The translations under genes and the position numbers were made by a program. From the NCBI GenBank assembly GCA_958295665.1, contig OY282560.1, positions 141,290,091 through 141,354,090 of the forward strand: a DNA stretch of 64,000 bases. The letters are read 5' to 3'. The notes below the pieces were generated by a model. That model did no database searches and had not been told where the DNA came from. It was given only the letters and a program-made list of their open reading frames with translations. The stretch comes from Tipula vernalis (lineage: Eukaryota; Arthropoda; Insecta; Diptera; Tipulidae). How positions within the stretch are numbered: the stretch's first letter is position 1; each line of letters opens with the position of its first letter. Of the stretch, positions 1 to 14,414 are shown piece after piece.

Positions 1-129
1 ATCTCGCTGGCACTGAAATTTATGCGCAGACATTAAAATAATGCAGTTAACCACACAGCGGTAATACAAATTAGTAGGAAGACAAAATTTTGAAATACTA
101 TACTCTGTGTTATAAAACGTAGCTTTCTT

Positions 130-466
130 GTTAATCTCCCTTTCAACTCAATACACTTCATCTAACAATTTTCTATGATTTTTTTCCAAACATTGCTGTG
201 AAGTGGTTACTTGTTTGCGCTTTTGATCGGTAGTGATCAAACGCGGCAAAATATTTTCTATACGGTCTTTTGAAGTTTTTTACGATGTCAAAGATTTTTT
301 TTAAACATTTCTGGTGTTGTCACCTCTTTTGAATATATCATTAAAACCAATATGGATAGTTTTATTGGATGGAATAGGCTCGGCCAAAGTTTTTAGCCAT
401 ATCCTTTTTGATATCGGTTTCTGATAAGCCTTGCAAATAAAATGAACGAAATTGAAATTTTTTCAT
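130..466 (-). pseudogene. mariner-like transposase remnant (N-terminal half)
   Basis: Reading the minus strand from the ATG at 466 gives a mariner-type N-terminus: GLSETDIKKDMAK (436-398), then after a +1 shift LAEPIPSNKTI and a GFND-FKRG segment. These are the helix-turn-helix region of mariner transposases. A later stretch (about 255-150) reads LPRLITTDQKRKQVTTSQQC, matching the linker that precedes the first catalytic Asp block. The DNA between the two blocks is shorter than in an intact gene, so the second helix-turn-helix region is partly deleted. Several stops and frame changes are present, and no DETW-type catalytic block follows, so the copy is inactive and truncated near the window edge. 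Family assignment rests on motifs and is fairly firm; it is too broken to appear as an ORF. Confidence 0.72.
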
Positions 467-559
467 TCTTCACAAAATTCTGAATACGTAAATTTTTTTG
501 CCTACGAATTGCAACATTTGAGCAAAATTTATCAAATTTAATTTGCGGACTTTTGGTGC

Positions 560-2645
560 AAGGGTGTCCGAGTTCTAGATATACTCAGCCTTACTAAGTT
601 GATTAACAGAGTTTAGTCTATGGACGGTTACAGAGACATGATCAAGAAGTGAAAACATTTTATTTAAGAATGTTTTCAATTTTGGTTTGTTTTGTGTTTC
701 GATTATTTTATTTAATACCCGTTGTGCCTATCCAGGGCAGGGTTTTTCTAAATTATGTTTGATTTCTTTACTTATTTACGCTCATGAGTCTTTTTTTAAT
801 TTTTTTTTTAATGCATTGCAGAAGCAATACGCTTAGAATTAGATAAGTATACCATTGACACTCTTCGCATATTCTAGTCGCGAAATGTCTACTGTAATTT
901 TTGTTTTAGTTAAGTGCCTGATACTTTGATTACTATAATTAGGTATAAGATTATTAAAAATTTTATAAAATGTTAAATTAGTTTACTTAGAAGTTAATTT
1001 ATGAATTAGTTTTTAATTTAATTTATTAATTTAGTTTTGTATCAGATATTCAAATTTAAATTTAAAATATTAGAGTTTGAAAAATTGATTAATCTCGAAC
1101 TCCACACTTTAGGAACTAATTACCATTTTATTATTTTAATTTTGGCTACTGGCAACACTAATTATACTTCGTTACATGACAGCGGCCATTACAGATTAAA
1201 TTAAATAATCTTATAGGGGCAGGTTTGCTAAAATTCTATATTTACAATATTAATTTGAGCTAAATTGTAGTTCTAAGTTACGAGAGTGACCAGTATAAGA
1301 AGGGTAAATTTCTTTCATTACTAACTAAACCTCTCCCAATACGTCTTGCTTATAGCTTAGTTGAACACTCTAAACAATCAATCAATCAAGCAACTGCTTT
1401 GATTGAAAAGCTTATAACACGACATTTACAACACTATATCCAATCGTAACAAATTTCTTGTTGCCACCACCGGGAATCGGAGTCTGCATATTTCCGCACG
1501 GTAGAGATATATTTATGCTGTATACATTAGGTCGATTTGCTCGGTTAGTTTTCGACATATCTAGAAAGCTGATTAGTTCATACCAGTCATTCATAGATGG
1601 CAACAGTTTCAATAAGACCTGAGCCTGACTTTTTATTTTTCTATATTGAAACTTTTCAAACATAAAATGAATTTCACCGAATGTTATTGCTATTTTGATA
1701 AAACGTCCAGACCTACTGAATGTATCGCTTGTTTTTTTTCATTACCTGCAACCGAAAAATTAGCGCAGTGTTTAAATCAGTTAACATGTTTATTCATACT
1801 TTCCCTGTATCGAATCAAAATAGTTTGATTGGAAAATCTATTTATTTCGTTTTAATCGTTTTAATATTTTGGCAAGTAATTTAATTATTAATTTACAAAA
1901 CGGGCCATTTTGAAATAACAAAAAACTTTTAGGTTTATAATCCTCGGCTCTCTCGAGAAAACACATTAATTTGTGTTGTCAGCCAGTTACGTCTCAAATA
2001 AAACTAACGGATTTGTTGAATTTATTTGAAAGAAACTTTGCCCTAATAGTAGCTTTCCCAGTTCTCAATTGATTGATTGATTATTGATATCAAATATACG
2101 AAGCATTACGCAAGGTCTCCCTGTTATAAATGCAAATACCACGGGCTGGTCTTCGTGAAGTCAAATCCCGTAAAGAAAGGCGCCACATCGATAACCACAT
2201 AAGTCCCTTTTTACATATAACAACATGGGGGGATGGGATAGGATATTAGTAGGGACAGCAGACTCGACCCGGTTACAGACACCAAGCGATCTCGATAGTT
2301 AGTGTTTTTTATGACAGCACAATGACAACACAATTTCCTGGTGCCGCAAGTTCTTTTTTCTGAAAAGCTGAAAACAACTATTATCATTTCCTCCACCATT
2401 TTATCCATCGGCGGTTGTGCGGGGGGCGAGATTTCGTTCCATCATTATGTTCCCATGCGGTCACCCAAATTTGTACTAACTGTAGCTAATGTTGCTTGAC
2501 GTTGTTGTTGAAATCGTTGCGTCTCTGTTGTCCCTGCTACTCGCCCCCCTATTAGCCTTTCCAGTTCTCAATGCACATAAATTTAAGTTAACCTAGGTTA
2601 ATGGTATCAAGAAAATATGATAAATGATGCTTAGATCTATCTCAG
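560..2645. other. AT-rich stretch, no supported gene
   Basis: Only short ORFs occur. The minus ORF at 1412-1663 (83 codons, with PCGNMQTPIPGGGNKKF) has a less AT-driven composition than most here, but I recognise no family. At 2056 and 2562 the 12-mer CCAGTTCTCAAT occurs as a direct repeat flanking a locally GC-richer block with runs of G (2226, 2418) and C (2544). GGGGGGCGAG at 2418 and its complement near 2540 form an inverted pair, so this block may be a short insertion. Confidence 0.4.
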
Positions 2646-2920
2646 TAGTGGCCAAGCCAAATTAGTATTTTTGTCAAATTGTGATAATAAATAGAACAAA
2701 AAATCTCATTAAAAAAAGTCAAATGGACAATGCGGTATTTATTTATGTACCCAGAGTCACATCTTGCGGCATGCCACTCATTCCACAGTGATCAATTCTG
2801 TGACTCTGGATATACAAATAATTACCGCGTTGTCCAGTTGACTTTTTTTTATTGAGAGCTTTATTGCTCTATTTATTATCAAAATTTGACAAAAATATCC
2901 ATTTGGCTTGGCCACCACTA
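2646..2920. mobile_element. MITE with about 130-bp terminal inverted repeats
   Basis: The two halves of this 275-bp segment are near-complete inverted copies. Landmarks in the left arm (TAGTGGCCAAGCC, TATTTTTGTCAAA, GATAATAAATAGA, AAAAGTCAA, GGACAA, CAGAGTCACA) recur in reverse complement in the right arm in the same order. The transcript would form a very long hairpin. It has no coding capacity. A flanking TA is compatible with a Tc1/mariner-type MITE, but target-site evidence is weak. Confidence 0.8.
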
Positions 2921-5948
<3,028 letters not shown>

Positions 5949-6025
5949 CTTTACAAATATTTTGATAATATAATTATGTTATATAAAAATGTCTAAGTTA
6001 TCCATCCACAATATCGCATCGTCAG

Positions 6026-6574
6026 TTATCTGATGAATTTCCTCCAATCCGCCTTTAAATCTTCTAAATATGAATTGCATTTGCGTATAGGATGTCCACA
6101 ATCACAGACAGCTGCATTTTCATGATCGTAACGATTTAATTCAGAATTTGTCACCCATGTAAATCCAGGGACAACTAATGTTGGATCTTCAATTAGATGC
6201 TTGTTGACAAACTCTGATTCAATGAAAAGTGCCTTCCAATTGTTATTGATGTCATAGTTGGTTAAGTCTCCCAACTCAGCAATTTTTGTCCAAAAAGGCT
6301 TTCTAGAATCCAAACGGTTTTCTATTCTTCCATCGATGTCGAAATGAATAGGAAGGTTTAAATTTCTTGTAATTTTTAAATGTTCTTTGTATAATACTAA
6401 CTGTCTTCTAAGGTGAGGTGGTTCAATATTGGACAATATCGGCAGCCATGGTAATGGTGTTGTTTTAATTATACCCGAAATAATTCGCATGCAACTATTG
6501 AGTTTTGTATCTACATGATTTGTATGAGCACTATGTTCCCAGACAGGTGAACAATATTCAGCCGTTGAATACAC
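6026..6574 (-). pseudogene. LINE (non-LTR) ORF2 C-terminal region
   Basis: The 182-codon ORF begins in AEYCSPVW followed by a conserved LN-CMRIISG block and TPLPWLPILSNI, the region just after the reverse transcriptase thumb in many insect LINE ORF2 proteins. It ends with CDCGHP-, resembling the C-terminal Cys/His segment of these proteins. The stop at 6026-6028 looks like the natural end, since a short 3' UTR and the (TA)n tract follow. At its start the frame runs straight out of the palm region (see the RT entry), so the catalytic segment is missing. The exact clade is not assigned. Confidence 0.85.
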
Positions 6575-6599
6575 CAGTGAAATTGCTGATGAGCCGTTG

Positions 6600-7377
6600 C
6601 ATACACCAGTGAATTGCTGATTGTTTCTGGCAAATCAGATTTATATACATACATTGAACAGAACAAGAGCAAGAACTGAACCTTGAGGCAATCCATTATT
6701 CATACATCGAATTCTACTTTTCTGATTTCCCAAATGTACAAAAAAATTTCGATTCGATGACAAAGCAGAGATCATGTTTAAAGTTTTTGAACATTTTAAA
6801 ATCTTACTTAATTTTAACATCAATCCTTTCTTCCAAATCGTATCATATGCTGCACTTAGATCCACGAAAGCAACAGCTGTTTGTAATTTGTCTTGGAATC
6901 CTGCTTCAATATGTGTTACCAAAGACAAAACTTGATCACAACAATTTCTTCCTGAACGAAAAACGGCTTGATAATTTGGAATATTTTCATCGGAGGAATT
7001 TTGCCACGATTATAACAATCAGAATAAAATTTCGCCAACCAATTACGGGCGTTTTTTGATAAATTAATAAAAAATTCGGGAAACACCTCGTCCACTCCAC
7101 TAGCTTTTCTTGGTTTTAGATATGTTAGTACACTATTAATTTCATCAAAAGATACTGACGAAGACAATGGAGAATCCGTAGTTAATTTCTTTGATCTTCT
7201 CCATTTATTTTTAACGTTTCGAATTTTATTTTTGGGTATACGATATTTTGAATTTTTGACTAATCTTGACGCAACATCCTTCGGATGTACTGTTGTAATG
7301 TTAACACCATTCTTATTACTAGAATCACCACTAATCCCATGCTTTTCTGCTTGAACGTGAAAAATCCATTGTTTCAA
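6600..7377 (-). pseudogene. LINE reverse transcriptase, internally deleted
   Basis: Three minus-strand frames join into one broken RT domain. Residues in 7377-6916 give the pre-RT linker (FDEINSVLTYLKPRKASG, DEVFPEFF) leading into the fingers. The 6928-6641 frame gives AFVDLSAAYDTIWKKGL, which is catalytic motif A, and GLPQGSVL, which is motif B. A further shift gives YKSDLP, the stretch expected just before the YADD box. The YADD box itself is absent: sequence passes directly to the C-terminal AEYCSPVW block. The junction carries two near-identical copies of CATACACCAGTGAA plus TTGCTGA (6569-6620), which looks like the scar of the deletion. Without motif C this copy cannot make an active RT. 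Confidence 0.85.
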
Positions 7378-7410
7378 CTTAATTTATCCATTTCGCAGTA
7401 CGTTCCTGAT

Positions 7411-8106
7411 TTAATTCATTAAATAATTCATCTGCAATTTCTTTAGATTCGTTCTCTTGATACAACAACCATAATCTATCAAATTTATCCGACCAATTTG
7501 GAATGTATGTTCCTCGAAACCCTCTTGGATAAATCGTTTAGCCGCAGATTCTGTCCAATTACCTTTTTTAAAGTTCCATCTCGGTTTCGGCAATGATTTT
7601 ATTATTGGAATTTTTATTCCGACTTCTAGAAAAACACATCGATGTTGACTTATTGGGAATTTATTACTTACAATTCTTACAGCAGATAATACATTGAACG
7701 AATCGTCTGTTTGAAACAAAACATAGTGCGGGTTATATCCTCTGTTCCATCTATCAGAACAAAATGTTGATTTATCTTTAGCATCAAATAATAAGTGTAA
7801 ACGGTTTCTATTTGCGCAATCAAGTATAAATTCTCCATTCAAATCATCTTGGTTGTAACCCCTCATATGGGTTTCCTGTAGAAGCAAAACATCACATTTA
7901 TTGGTGTGAAGAAATCTTGACAAATATTCAACTTCCGCCTTCGTTAATCCTTCAACATTTAATTGACATATTTTAATAACAGCGCCGACGGTACGACATT
8001 GTGGTTGATAATCTTCTTCTTCAACTTTATTATGAATATTTGTTTCACCGGGAGGTTCAGAATTGAACAGGTTCGGTGTATAATTTTCTAATATTTCGTC
8101 ATCCAT
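7411..8106 (-). pseudogene. LINE apurinic-type endonuclease domain
   Basis: The 231-codon ORF has a short acidic leader, then IKICQLNVEGL (catalytic Asn motif) and CDVLLLQETH (catalytic Glu motif) of the exonuclease-endonuclease-phosphatase fold that nicks target DNA. It ends with a Trp-Asn-Arg-Gly-Tyr motif, a QHRCVF motif with the terminal His, and the KPRWNFKKGNW linker. The middle of the domain is shortened: the segment with the second metal-binding Asp block is not seen between residues 100 and 125. The ORF ends at a stop (7411) shortly before the RT linker resumes in the same frame. Together with the two entries downstream it forms one minus-strand LINE of about 2.1 kb of coding remnant. 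Confidence 0.85.
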
Positions 8107-8928
8107 AACAGATACCGGTGGACCTTACAGGTTATTAGAACCACATAGGCATTTAAAAAAAAAAAGGATATTTAATTTAAAAATTTACACAAATCAAAAA
8201 TAAATTACGGAAGAAAATAAATACCTATTCAACCATTTTTTTTTGGCAGTTGGCCTACTCACCCAATTTAGTTCAACTAAATTTATCCATTTACAAACAT
8301 TTTTATTTATATTATTATTGTTATAACACCGCATGTGCAGCATGTCGCCATTTATACAATTTATTAACACTGTTATTATTATTTTTCACCACCGCGTGTG
8401 CGACATATCGTCGCAATGAAATCCGAGACGAGAATAATGAGTGGAGAAAAAAAATTAGGTTCTTTTGTGTTTGTTGTTTATGTTCGTCGTGCTGAGATTG
8501 GTCCAGCCAAGCAAGAAATGGAAGTCAACCGATTACACATTCCATGTGGAATGTGTGCCGCCAAGTTTGTAGTGGTTAATTAGGTCAACCGCTACAGGAC
8601 TCCGCCGCAAGTGATTTTCCCTACCTGCGAAACATGATTGGTTTTGTTCTGTCTGTCTGTTCAGATCAGCTGAACATAGGTGACGATCGCTCAATAGAAA
8701 TGCGGAGACAGAGATAAGGAAAGAGAATGTGCGGGGCATGGAATTAATTTTAATTATTAATTATTAATTTTTCCTTATATTTTTTCAAAAATTACCGAAT
8801 AATTTTTTGCCGTCAAATACGGCATCAAAGTAAAAACCGAGAATAGTTTTTTTTTACTTTTATATCAGTTGGTAACAAAAATGAAATAAAAAAAACGATT
8901 TTTCGAGTAAACGTTTGCGTGATATGTC
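8107..8928. other. LINE 5' flank, no supported gene
   Basis: Holds whatever remains of the LINE 5' UTR or ORF1; no zinc-knuckle or gag-like ORF is visible, so ORF1 seems lost. A 9-bp-stem hairpin CACATTCCA-TG-TGGAATGTG lies at 8536-8555. The sequence from about 8300 to 8740 is noticeably less AT-rich than its neighbours. Confidence 0.45.
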
Positions 8929-9362
8929 AACTAAGTGTTTTCATACCAGACGCCTCGCCTCAACATTTTTAGATAGCAGTTTACCACTAATATGATGCCT
9001 CTACTAATATGAGTCACTTTCATACCGGCGGTGCCAACTTTGAACATTCGATTGCAATCGAATATTTTATTTTGGTTTATTTTCGATTTGTAGTGTACTT
9101 TAGCTAGATGTCTCGCTTTGCCTTTAAAATATTGCAGTCGAATGTAGAACGCGTTACCTTGGCTTTCTATATAATTCCATTGCAATATATTTTAATTTTT
9201 TGACGCCCTAAAAATAAATTATTTTTCAACAAATTGAATTTATTTCTATAAAAAATAAACGTTATCAATCGAATGAAACTAATTTACATAAGTCTAAACT
9301 AAAATAAAGAATTTTTATTTTAGAAGCTCAAAGCCGAGGCGCCTAGTATGAAAAGTACTTTA
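8929..9362. mobile_element. MITE-like element, imperfect TIRs of about 30 bp
   Basis: The left end (AGTGTTTTCATACC-AG-CGCCTCG, 8934-8960) is matched in reverse complement by the right end (CGAGGCGCCTAGTATGAAAAGTACTT, 9335-9360). The 430-bp interior holds no gene. The spacing and TIR length fit a non-autonomous DNA transposon; superfamily unknown. Confidence 0.55.
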
Positions 9363-9900
9363 CGATTGTAAACTAAACTTGCAAACACGAAACATTTCAA
9401 ATAAGTCAAATAAGTCAGTATTGTTGCAACTGTTATTACTGAAAATGCGCTTTCAAAAAACACTTCCAATATTCGAAGTAGTGATTTTAAGAAAATTTTA
9501 ATTTAATAGACTTAATTCATTTAATTAAATCAAGAGCGCCACTAATTTCGCCATATTCGTTTGTTTTTCATCGTTTTATAAAAAATCCAAGCCAAATGAC
9601 ATTTGACACAATTGTCATGTCTTGTAATTATGCCAACGAATAAAACTAACAATTTTCAAAATATTTACTTTGGTGCTAAAGATTGCTACTACAGGTGGAA
9701 TAGAATAATTCTATTCCAACAATAAGTGGGTTTAGAACTATTCCAATCGGAATGAACACATTGATGTTGTAAACTTCCCAAAGTAATACCCCGAATATTT
9801 CAGTATACATTTTATACATGGTCAAAACCAGTGAATACAGAAACGTTTAGATATATCGGTTAACTTTAACCGGGTTATTTTGGCGACAGTCTCTAATGCC
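9363..9900. other. AT-rich stretch, nothing recognised
   Basis: No ORF of note, no inverted repeat and no RNA gene could be supported here. Confidence 0.4.
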
Positions 9901-10233
9901 TGGTTTTACAAAAAAATGCCTAATATTCCTCGTTAAATAATATTTTCTCTCTTTCTTCTTTTATAAAATTACGTTTTGTTTCATAATTCAAATTCTAGGT
10001 AAGTTGATTATATTTTTGTTTACACAGAAATATTTAGCATTCACCTAAATATATAGCTTGACGAAATTGGGCAGTTGAACATTTAGCTCTCGTCTCCAGT
10101 TAAAATGTTCGTGTAAAGAAAGACAAAAATTAGCATGCATAGAATGTGTATTATGAAATAAATCGCAATTTAATAAAAGAAGAAAGGGAGGAAATATTAT
10201 TTAACTAAACATTGCCAATTTTTTTGTGAAACT
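9901..10233. mobile_element. MITE-like long inverted repeat (about 100-bp arms)
   Basis: The left arm (9901-10000) with GTTAAATAATATTT, CTTTCTTCTTTTAT and TTTCATAAT is matched in order by the reverse complement of the right arm (10130-10233). Arms are about 85% identical by eye with small indels, and pairing continues weakly toward the centre. No coding capacity. Reads as a non-autonomous DNA transposon of about 330 bp; target duplication not resolved. Confidence 0.7.
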
Positions 10234-11332
10234 TGTTCATACAATTTTAAATTAGAGCGGGCATTTGATTATTTTAGAAAAATATCTCTGAGATTCTCCC
10301 TAGTGAAAATTATAATTTATTTAAAAATAAAATACAACAAGAATTTGTTTGTCCCAGTTGTTGTTTAGCTTTGTTTGTTTAAAGTTAAAATTTCAATTGA
10401 GTTGCTTACGTGAAAACTTAAATCAGCAGAAGCCACCGGAAATAGACAAAAAAAAATTTGTCGCATATATCACAATTCTAGGAGCATATAAGTAAAATAA
10501 TCAGTAACAATCTCGAGAAGGTTAACAAATTATTTAGAGTACGGAGGTATGACTGTTTGATTTTCAACAATCATTGTACATACACTTAACCCTCCGTGAA
10601 CAGACCTATTTTTTTAATCTTAATTACTTGTAACATTGATAAATCATTAATATAATTCAAAAGTGCCGGTGGAATTATTAACATATTTGCAAAAAAATCA
10701 TGAAAATATTTTTTTTTTTGTGAAATGCGATTTTTTTATTTTTTAATAATTCCGTTGTGTCTAAAACTTGGCCCTTATATTCCTGAAATGTAGTAGAACC
10801 GAGAAAAAATTTGTACTTTAGTGTTTCTTTAGAGTTAACGAAACAAAAAATGTTATTGTTTTGATAAGTCCAACTTCCATTTTTCTTCTGATTTAATTCA
10901 GAAATAATTTTATAAATTTTGAATCAGTTGAAAGTTTACCGACGATTTCAGCTTTATTTTAAATTTACAGTAAACTTTAGAAGAATTAATTTACCAAATT
11001 GGTATCTATCAAGTGCCATAATTTGTTGAGCCTAAATCTAATAAAATTAAGTTTTCATTTATTTAGTTTTTATTAATTTATAATTAAAAAACATCTCCGA
11101 CGTGTCAACCTGTTTATTGGAACATTTCAAGGAATGATATTCATAAAATACATAAATTAACAATTTTTAAGTTAAAGCTAAATAAATAAAAAATTATTCA
11201 TTTCAATCAAACTAAATTAAAAGAATCTATAATCAAATAATGTCAGGCCAAGGAAGTTTTCTGGAGATACGATGGCAAACCTTTTCACAGATATGCAAGT
11301 TTTGTGCGAAGATTATTTTTGCTTAACCCTAT
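10234..11332. other. AT-rich stretch with minor repeats
   Basis: No gene. TTAACCCTCCGTGAACAG at 10586 resembles a lone piggyBac-type end, but no partner end was found. GGAATTATTAA (10672) and its complement (10741) form a small inverted pair. Confidence 0.4.
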
Positions 11333-11496
11333 TACTACCACACTATTTTAGTAACGTAAACTACCTAGCTGTGACTCTGAGACACACAGTCAAATTGCTC
11401 ATTTCATATGGCGAATACATTAGGATTATACATTTTTGATTACTTTTTAAAATTAAATAGTGACTCAGAGACACAGCTCGGTTGGAATAGGGTTAA
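11333..11496. mobile_element. piggyBac-type MITE, TTAA-flanked
   Basis: A 164-bp segment bounded by TTAACCCTATT on the left and AATAGGGTTAA on the right. TTAA target duplication plus a terminal CCC is the hallmark of piggyBac-family ends. A second, subterminal inverted pair (AGCTGTGACTCTGAGACAC at 11369 and GTGACTCAGAGACACAGCT at 11460) strengthens the call. No coding capacity; it would need transposase supplied elsewhere. Confidence 0.8.
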
Positions 11497-13339
11497 CCCA
11501 AAAAAAAAATTGGAATTTGAGTTAATTTTAGAGTGATATTCTAGTAAATTTTTCACAACCAAAAAATGGCATGCGATGTTTATAAAAAGAGGCAGTTGCC
11601 GTTTGGAGGTGAGAAATTATACATGCCTTGAAAATATTATAAGCAAACAATTATTTCTAATTTTCGATTATTACATTATATTTAAGTTTAAAAAGGAGGG
11701 CTTAGGAACATTTGCCAAATAGTTGTTCTCAGTGCAGGATACCCTTAGACATAGTTTCGCAATTTTTTTTACCAGATATCAAGGTTCATTGATAGGAGGC
11801 AGAAATTACGAAGTGTAAATACAAAAATTATACACATAAACTTGACCCTTGCAGCAAACTGGCATCTACAATTCATAAAACACTAAAATATTAATTAATT
11901 ATTTTGTAACTGAAACAGTAATATTTTAAAATTTGACATATTATAACGATACGTTTATGTGCAGTGCACATATTACAGGCAATATAATCATAAAAATAAA
12001 AACGTCAAATACTGAAAGCAATTGCAATATGTACATAATTCATTTTCTAAACAAACCATATCCAACTTTCTTAAACAATAATTCAAATAATGTATTTTCC
12101 TTATTATTTATTAGTCACTTTTTTATGCATACGTATATACTCAGGCCTTGGTATGTACATATGTACATAAAAAATAATTTAAATCATTTATATTCATCCC
12201 AATGGAACAAAGTAGAAATACAATTTCAATTAAAAAATGTATGTACATGTATACCTTGTATAAACTACACACACTTTAAATTTATAACACAGGAAATTAT
12301 AAATAATCAAAAAATTATTAATATTTTATATTCCATAAAGTTTATTTAAAAATTAACGTAAACAATATTTATAAGCCTTCGAGCATTCAAACAAAATTAC
12401 TAAGAGTAAAAATGTTTTTATTTATTTATTTATTTACAATTTCTTTTGTTTGATTTATTTTTTTATTTATTAATAAAACAAAAAAAAAACACTGTTAACT
12501 GTATTTATAGTTTTAATTAGAATTTAATATAAATATTATTTTTAGTTATTACTTGTTTTTAAAAATATCAAGCTTTTATTTACCTAAATCATAGCTACAT
12601 ACATACATAACTGATATACTTTAACCTAATAGATATTTGTTTGTGTTAATTTTTGAGAGCAAATTGTTTAATACTCTCGTATTACAAAATATTAATATTA
12701 TTTTAGAAATGTATATCTAAAGCAAGAATTAAATAACTTATTTGTTTAATAAGTTAGTTAACCTTTTCGGGTTTTGTATTACAATGTCTTGATTAAATTA
12801 CCATTAAGGCGCCTACACACCGTATCTTAAATTGTGTAAAAGATTAAAATGATGGTTTTAATGCAAGTTTTTTCATTTTTATAAAAAAAAATGTACGTAA
12901 TTTGTAATTATATTACGAAATTAATTGGTAATGAGATAATTTTATTTCTTTTTATTGAATACGAAATAAGGAAAGAGAGGTACGCGCGTAACGAATGTAA
13001 TTTATTTAAGGCCGCTATAATTTATATGTAAAAACAAAATATCAGGAATGGTTCCATTGATGCAACATTCACTATGAGTAACAATAAGGAAACTGTTTGA
13101 ATTATTCATTTGTTGGCAATTTCCTGCTGGAATTATGTTTGGCAGCTTTTCTAATGCGGTAAATTCTTGATATAAGCGACCAGAGCTGAATCAATTTTTT
13201 TATTAAAGTAGCCTGTAACGAAAAAAGTAACTTTAAACGAAAATTGGAATTATTTTCCAGAATTTCATTGAACGTGTCATTTGATGCTCTAAATTAAAAC
13301 CAAAATGACTATAGTTTAAAAAGATTTTATTTAAAAAGC
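11497..13339. other. AT-rich stretch, no supported gene
   Basis: Long A/T runs, (TTTA)n at about 12418-12440 and ACATACATACAT at about 12598. The 138-codon plus ORF at 11933-12349 is dominated by Ile, Asn, Tyr and Phe as expected by chance in such DNA. Confidence 0.45.
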
Positions 13340-13908
13340 TTATTTAGCTTTGTTGCGAATTCTTCTTAAATTCAAAATATCATTCATTGGAAGGTTTTCA
13401 TTTTCCGACCATTCAATTTTATTATTACAAGATTGTATAATTTGATCAATATTTTGGGTGTTATCATCATCATCATAACCATCATGTTTACCTTCCGTAT
13501 TTTCATCATTCTCTTCTTCATTTAAGTTGGATTCATCAAAATTCCGTGACAAACTTTCTGTTGCACCCGTAGCCCAATCCATAAAATAAATAAATAAATT
13601 TGTAGTAGTTCTGTTAAACGAGTGCGCACTTCCGCCGCGGCCAAACAAGAATTATAGCTATATCCTGCCTTGAAATTTATGGCACAATTTCTGAGTTGTT
13701 TTTTGCCAATTACCAATTTTAGTTTTTCTCGGTAATCTCTCGATCCACGAATTGTCTCTGAGCTAGATTTTCTTCGTCTTATATGAGACAAATGCTGCAC
13801 AAACATAAGGTTGCTTGTACAGTTTTGTCGTTGGTGTTTACGGACGTCTCCAAGCATGCTATTATAATATCCTCCATCTAGCCGTGTATATCCCAAAGGT
13901 ATTCTCAA
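13340..13908 (-). pseudogene. Unrecognised degenerate ORF pair, perhaps transposase C-terminus
   Basis: Two overlapping minus frames look like one protein split by a frameshift near 13600. The upstream frame carries GYSYNSCLAAAEVRTRLTEL; the downstream frame resumes with YFMDWATGA and an acidic tail rich in Asp, Glu and Asn ending at NLRRIRNKAK. The 'A-EVR--L--YF---GA' pattern resembles the C-terminal end of PIF/Harbinger-type nucleases, but I cannot see a catalytic triad. Treat as a protein-like remnant of uncertain origin. Confidence 0.3.
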
Positions 13909-14414
13909 TTATGCGATTGCCCGTAATTAAGAATATTTTTTCGAAGTTCAAGTTTCCACCGTGTGACTAACCATGTTTCCAAACCAAATGCCAAATTACC
14001 AACTAGGTAATATGTCAAAATTGACCCGCCGTCAACTCTTTTTTTTCTCAGGTTGTTTAGCAACGTTGCTGCAAATTACAATAGCCAGAGCAGCCGCATG
14101 AATATTTTGAACGCACTAATCATCTATTATTTTAATCCTTATTTTTTTACTTTAATTTTTTATTTTTTTTTAATTATAAATCGCGAAAATATACTTGGAA
14201 CCAAACCAAAAAAATTTAATTGTTATTCTAGAAAATGTCAAAAGAGTTTACCACTTAGATAAAAAGTTAGACAAACAAAACTTCCCTTTGCGAATATTCG
14301 TAAATCATCCAAGTGGAAACCATAGGTAATTGACTTGAAAAAATTAAGGACGATTATAAAACTGAGTTAATTTTTTTGTGTTTAAAATTTTTTTTTTTGC
14401 AATGTTATTAACTA

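Noticed and set aside
1412..1663. 83-codon minus ORF as a host exon
   Set aside because: Protein-like wording (PIPGGGNKKF), but no family match and no clear splice sites; left as unsupported.
10586..10604. TTAACCCTCCG as the end of a piggyBac element
   Set aside because: No inverted partner or transposase nearby; TTAACCC alone is too short to support an element.
11933..12349. 138-codon plus ORF
   Set aside because: Composition dominated by Ile/Asn/Tyr/Phe from AT-rich DNA; no motif or flanking gene signal.
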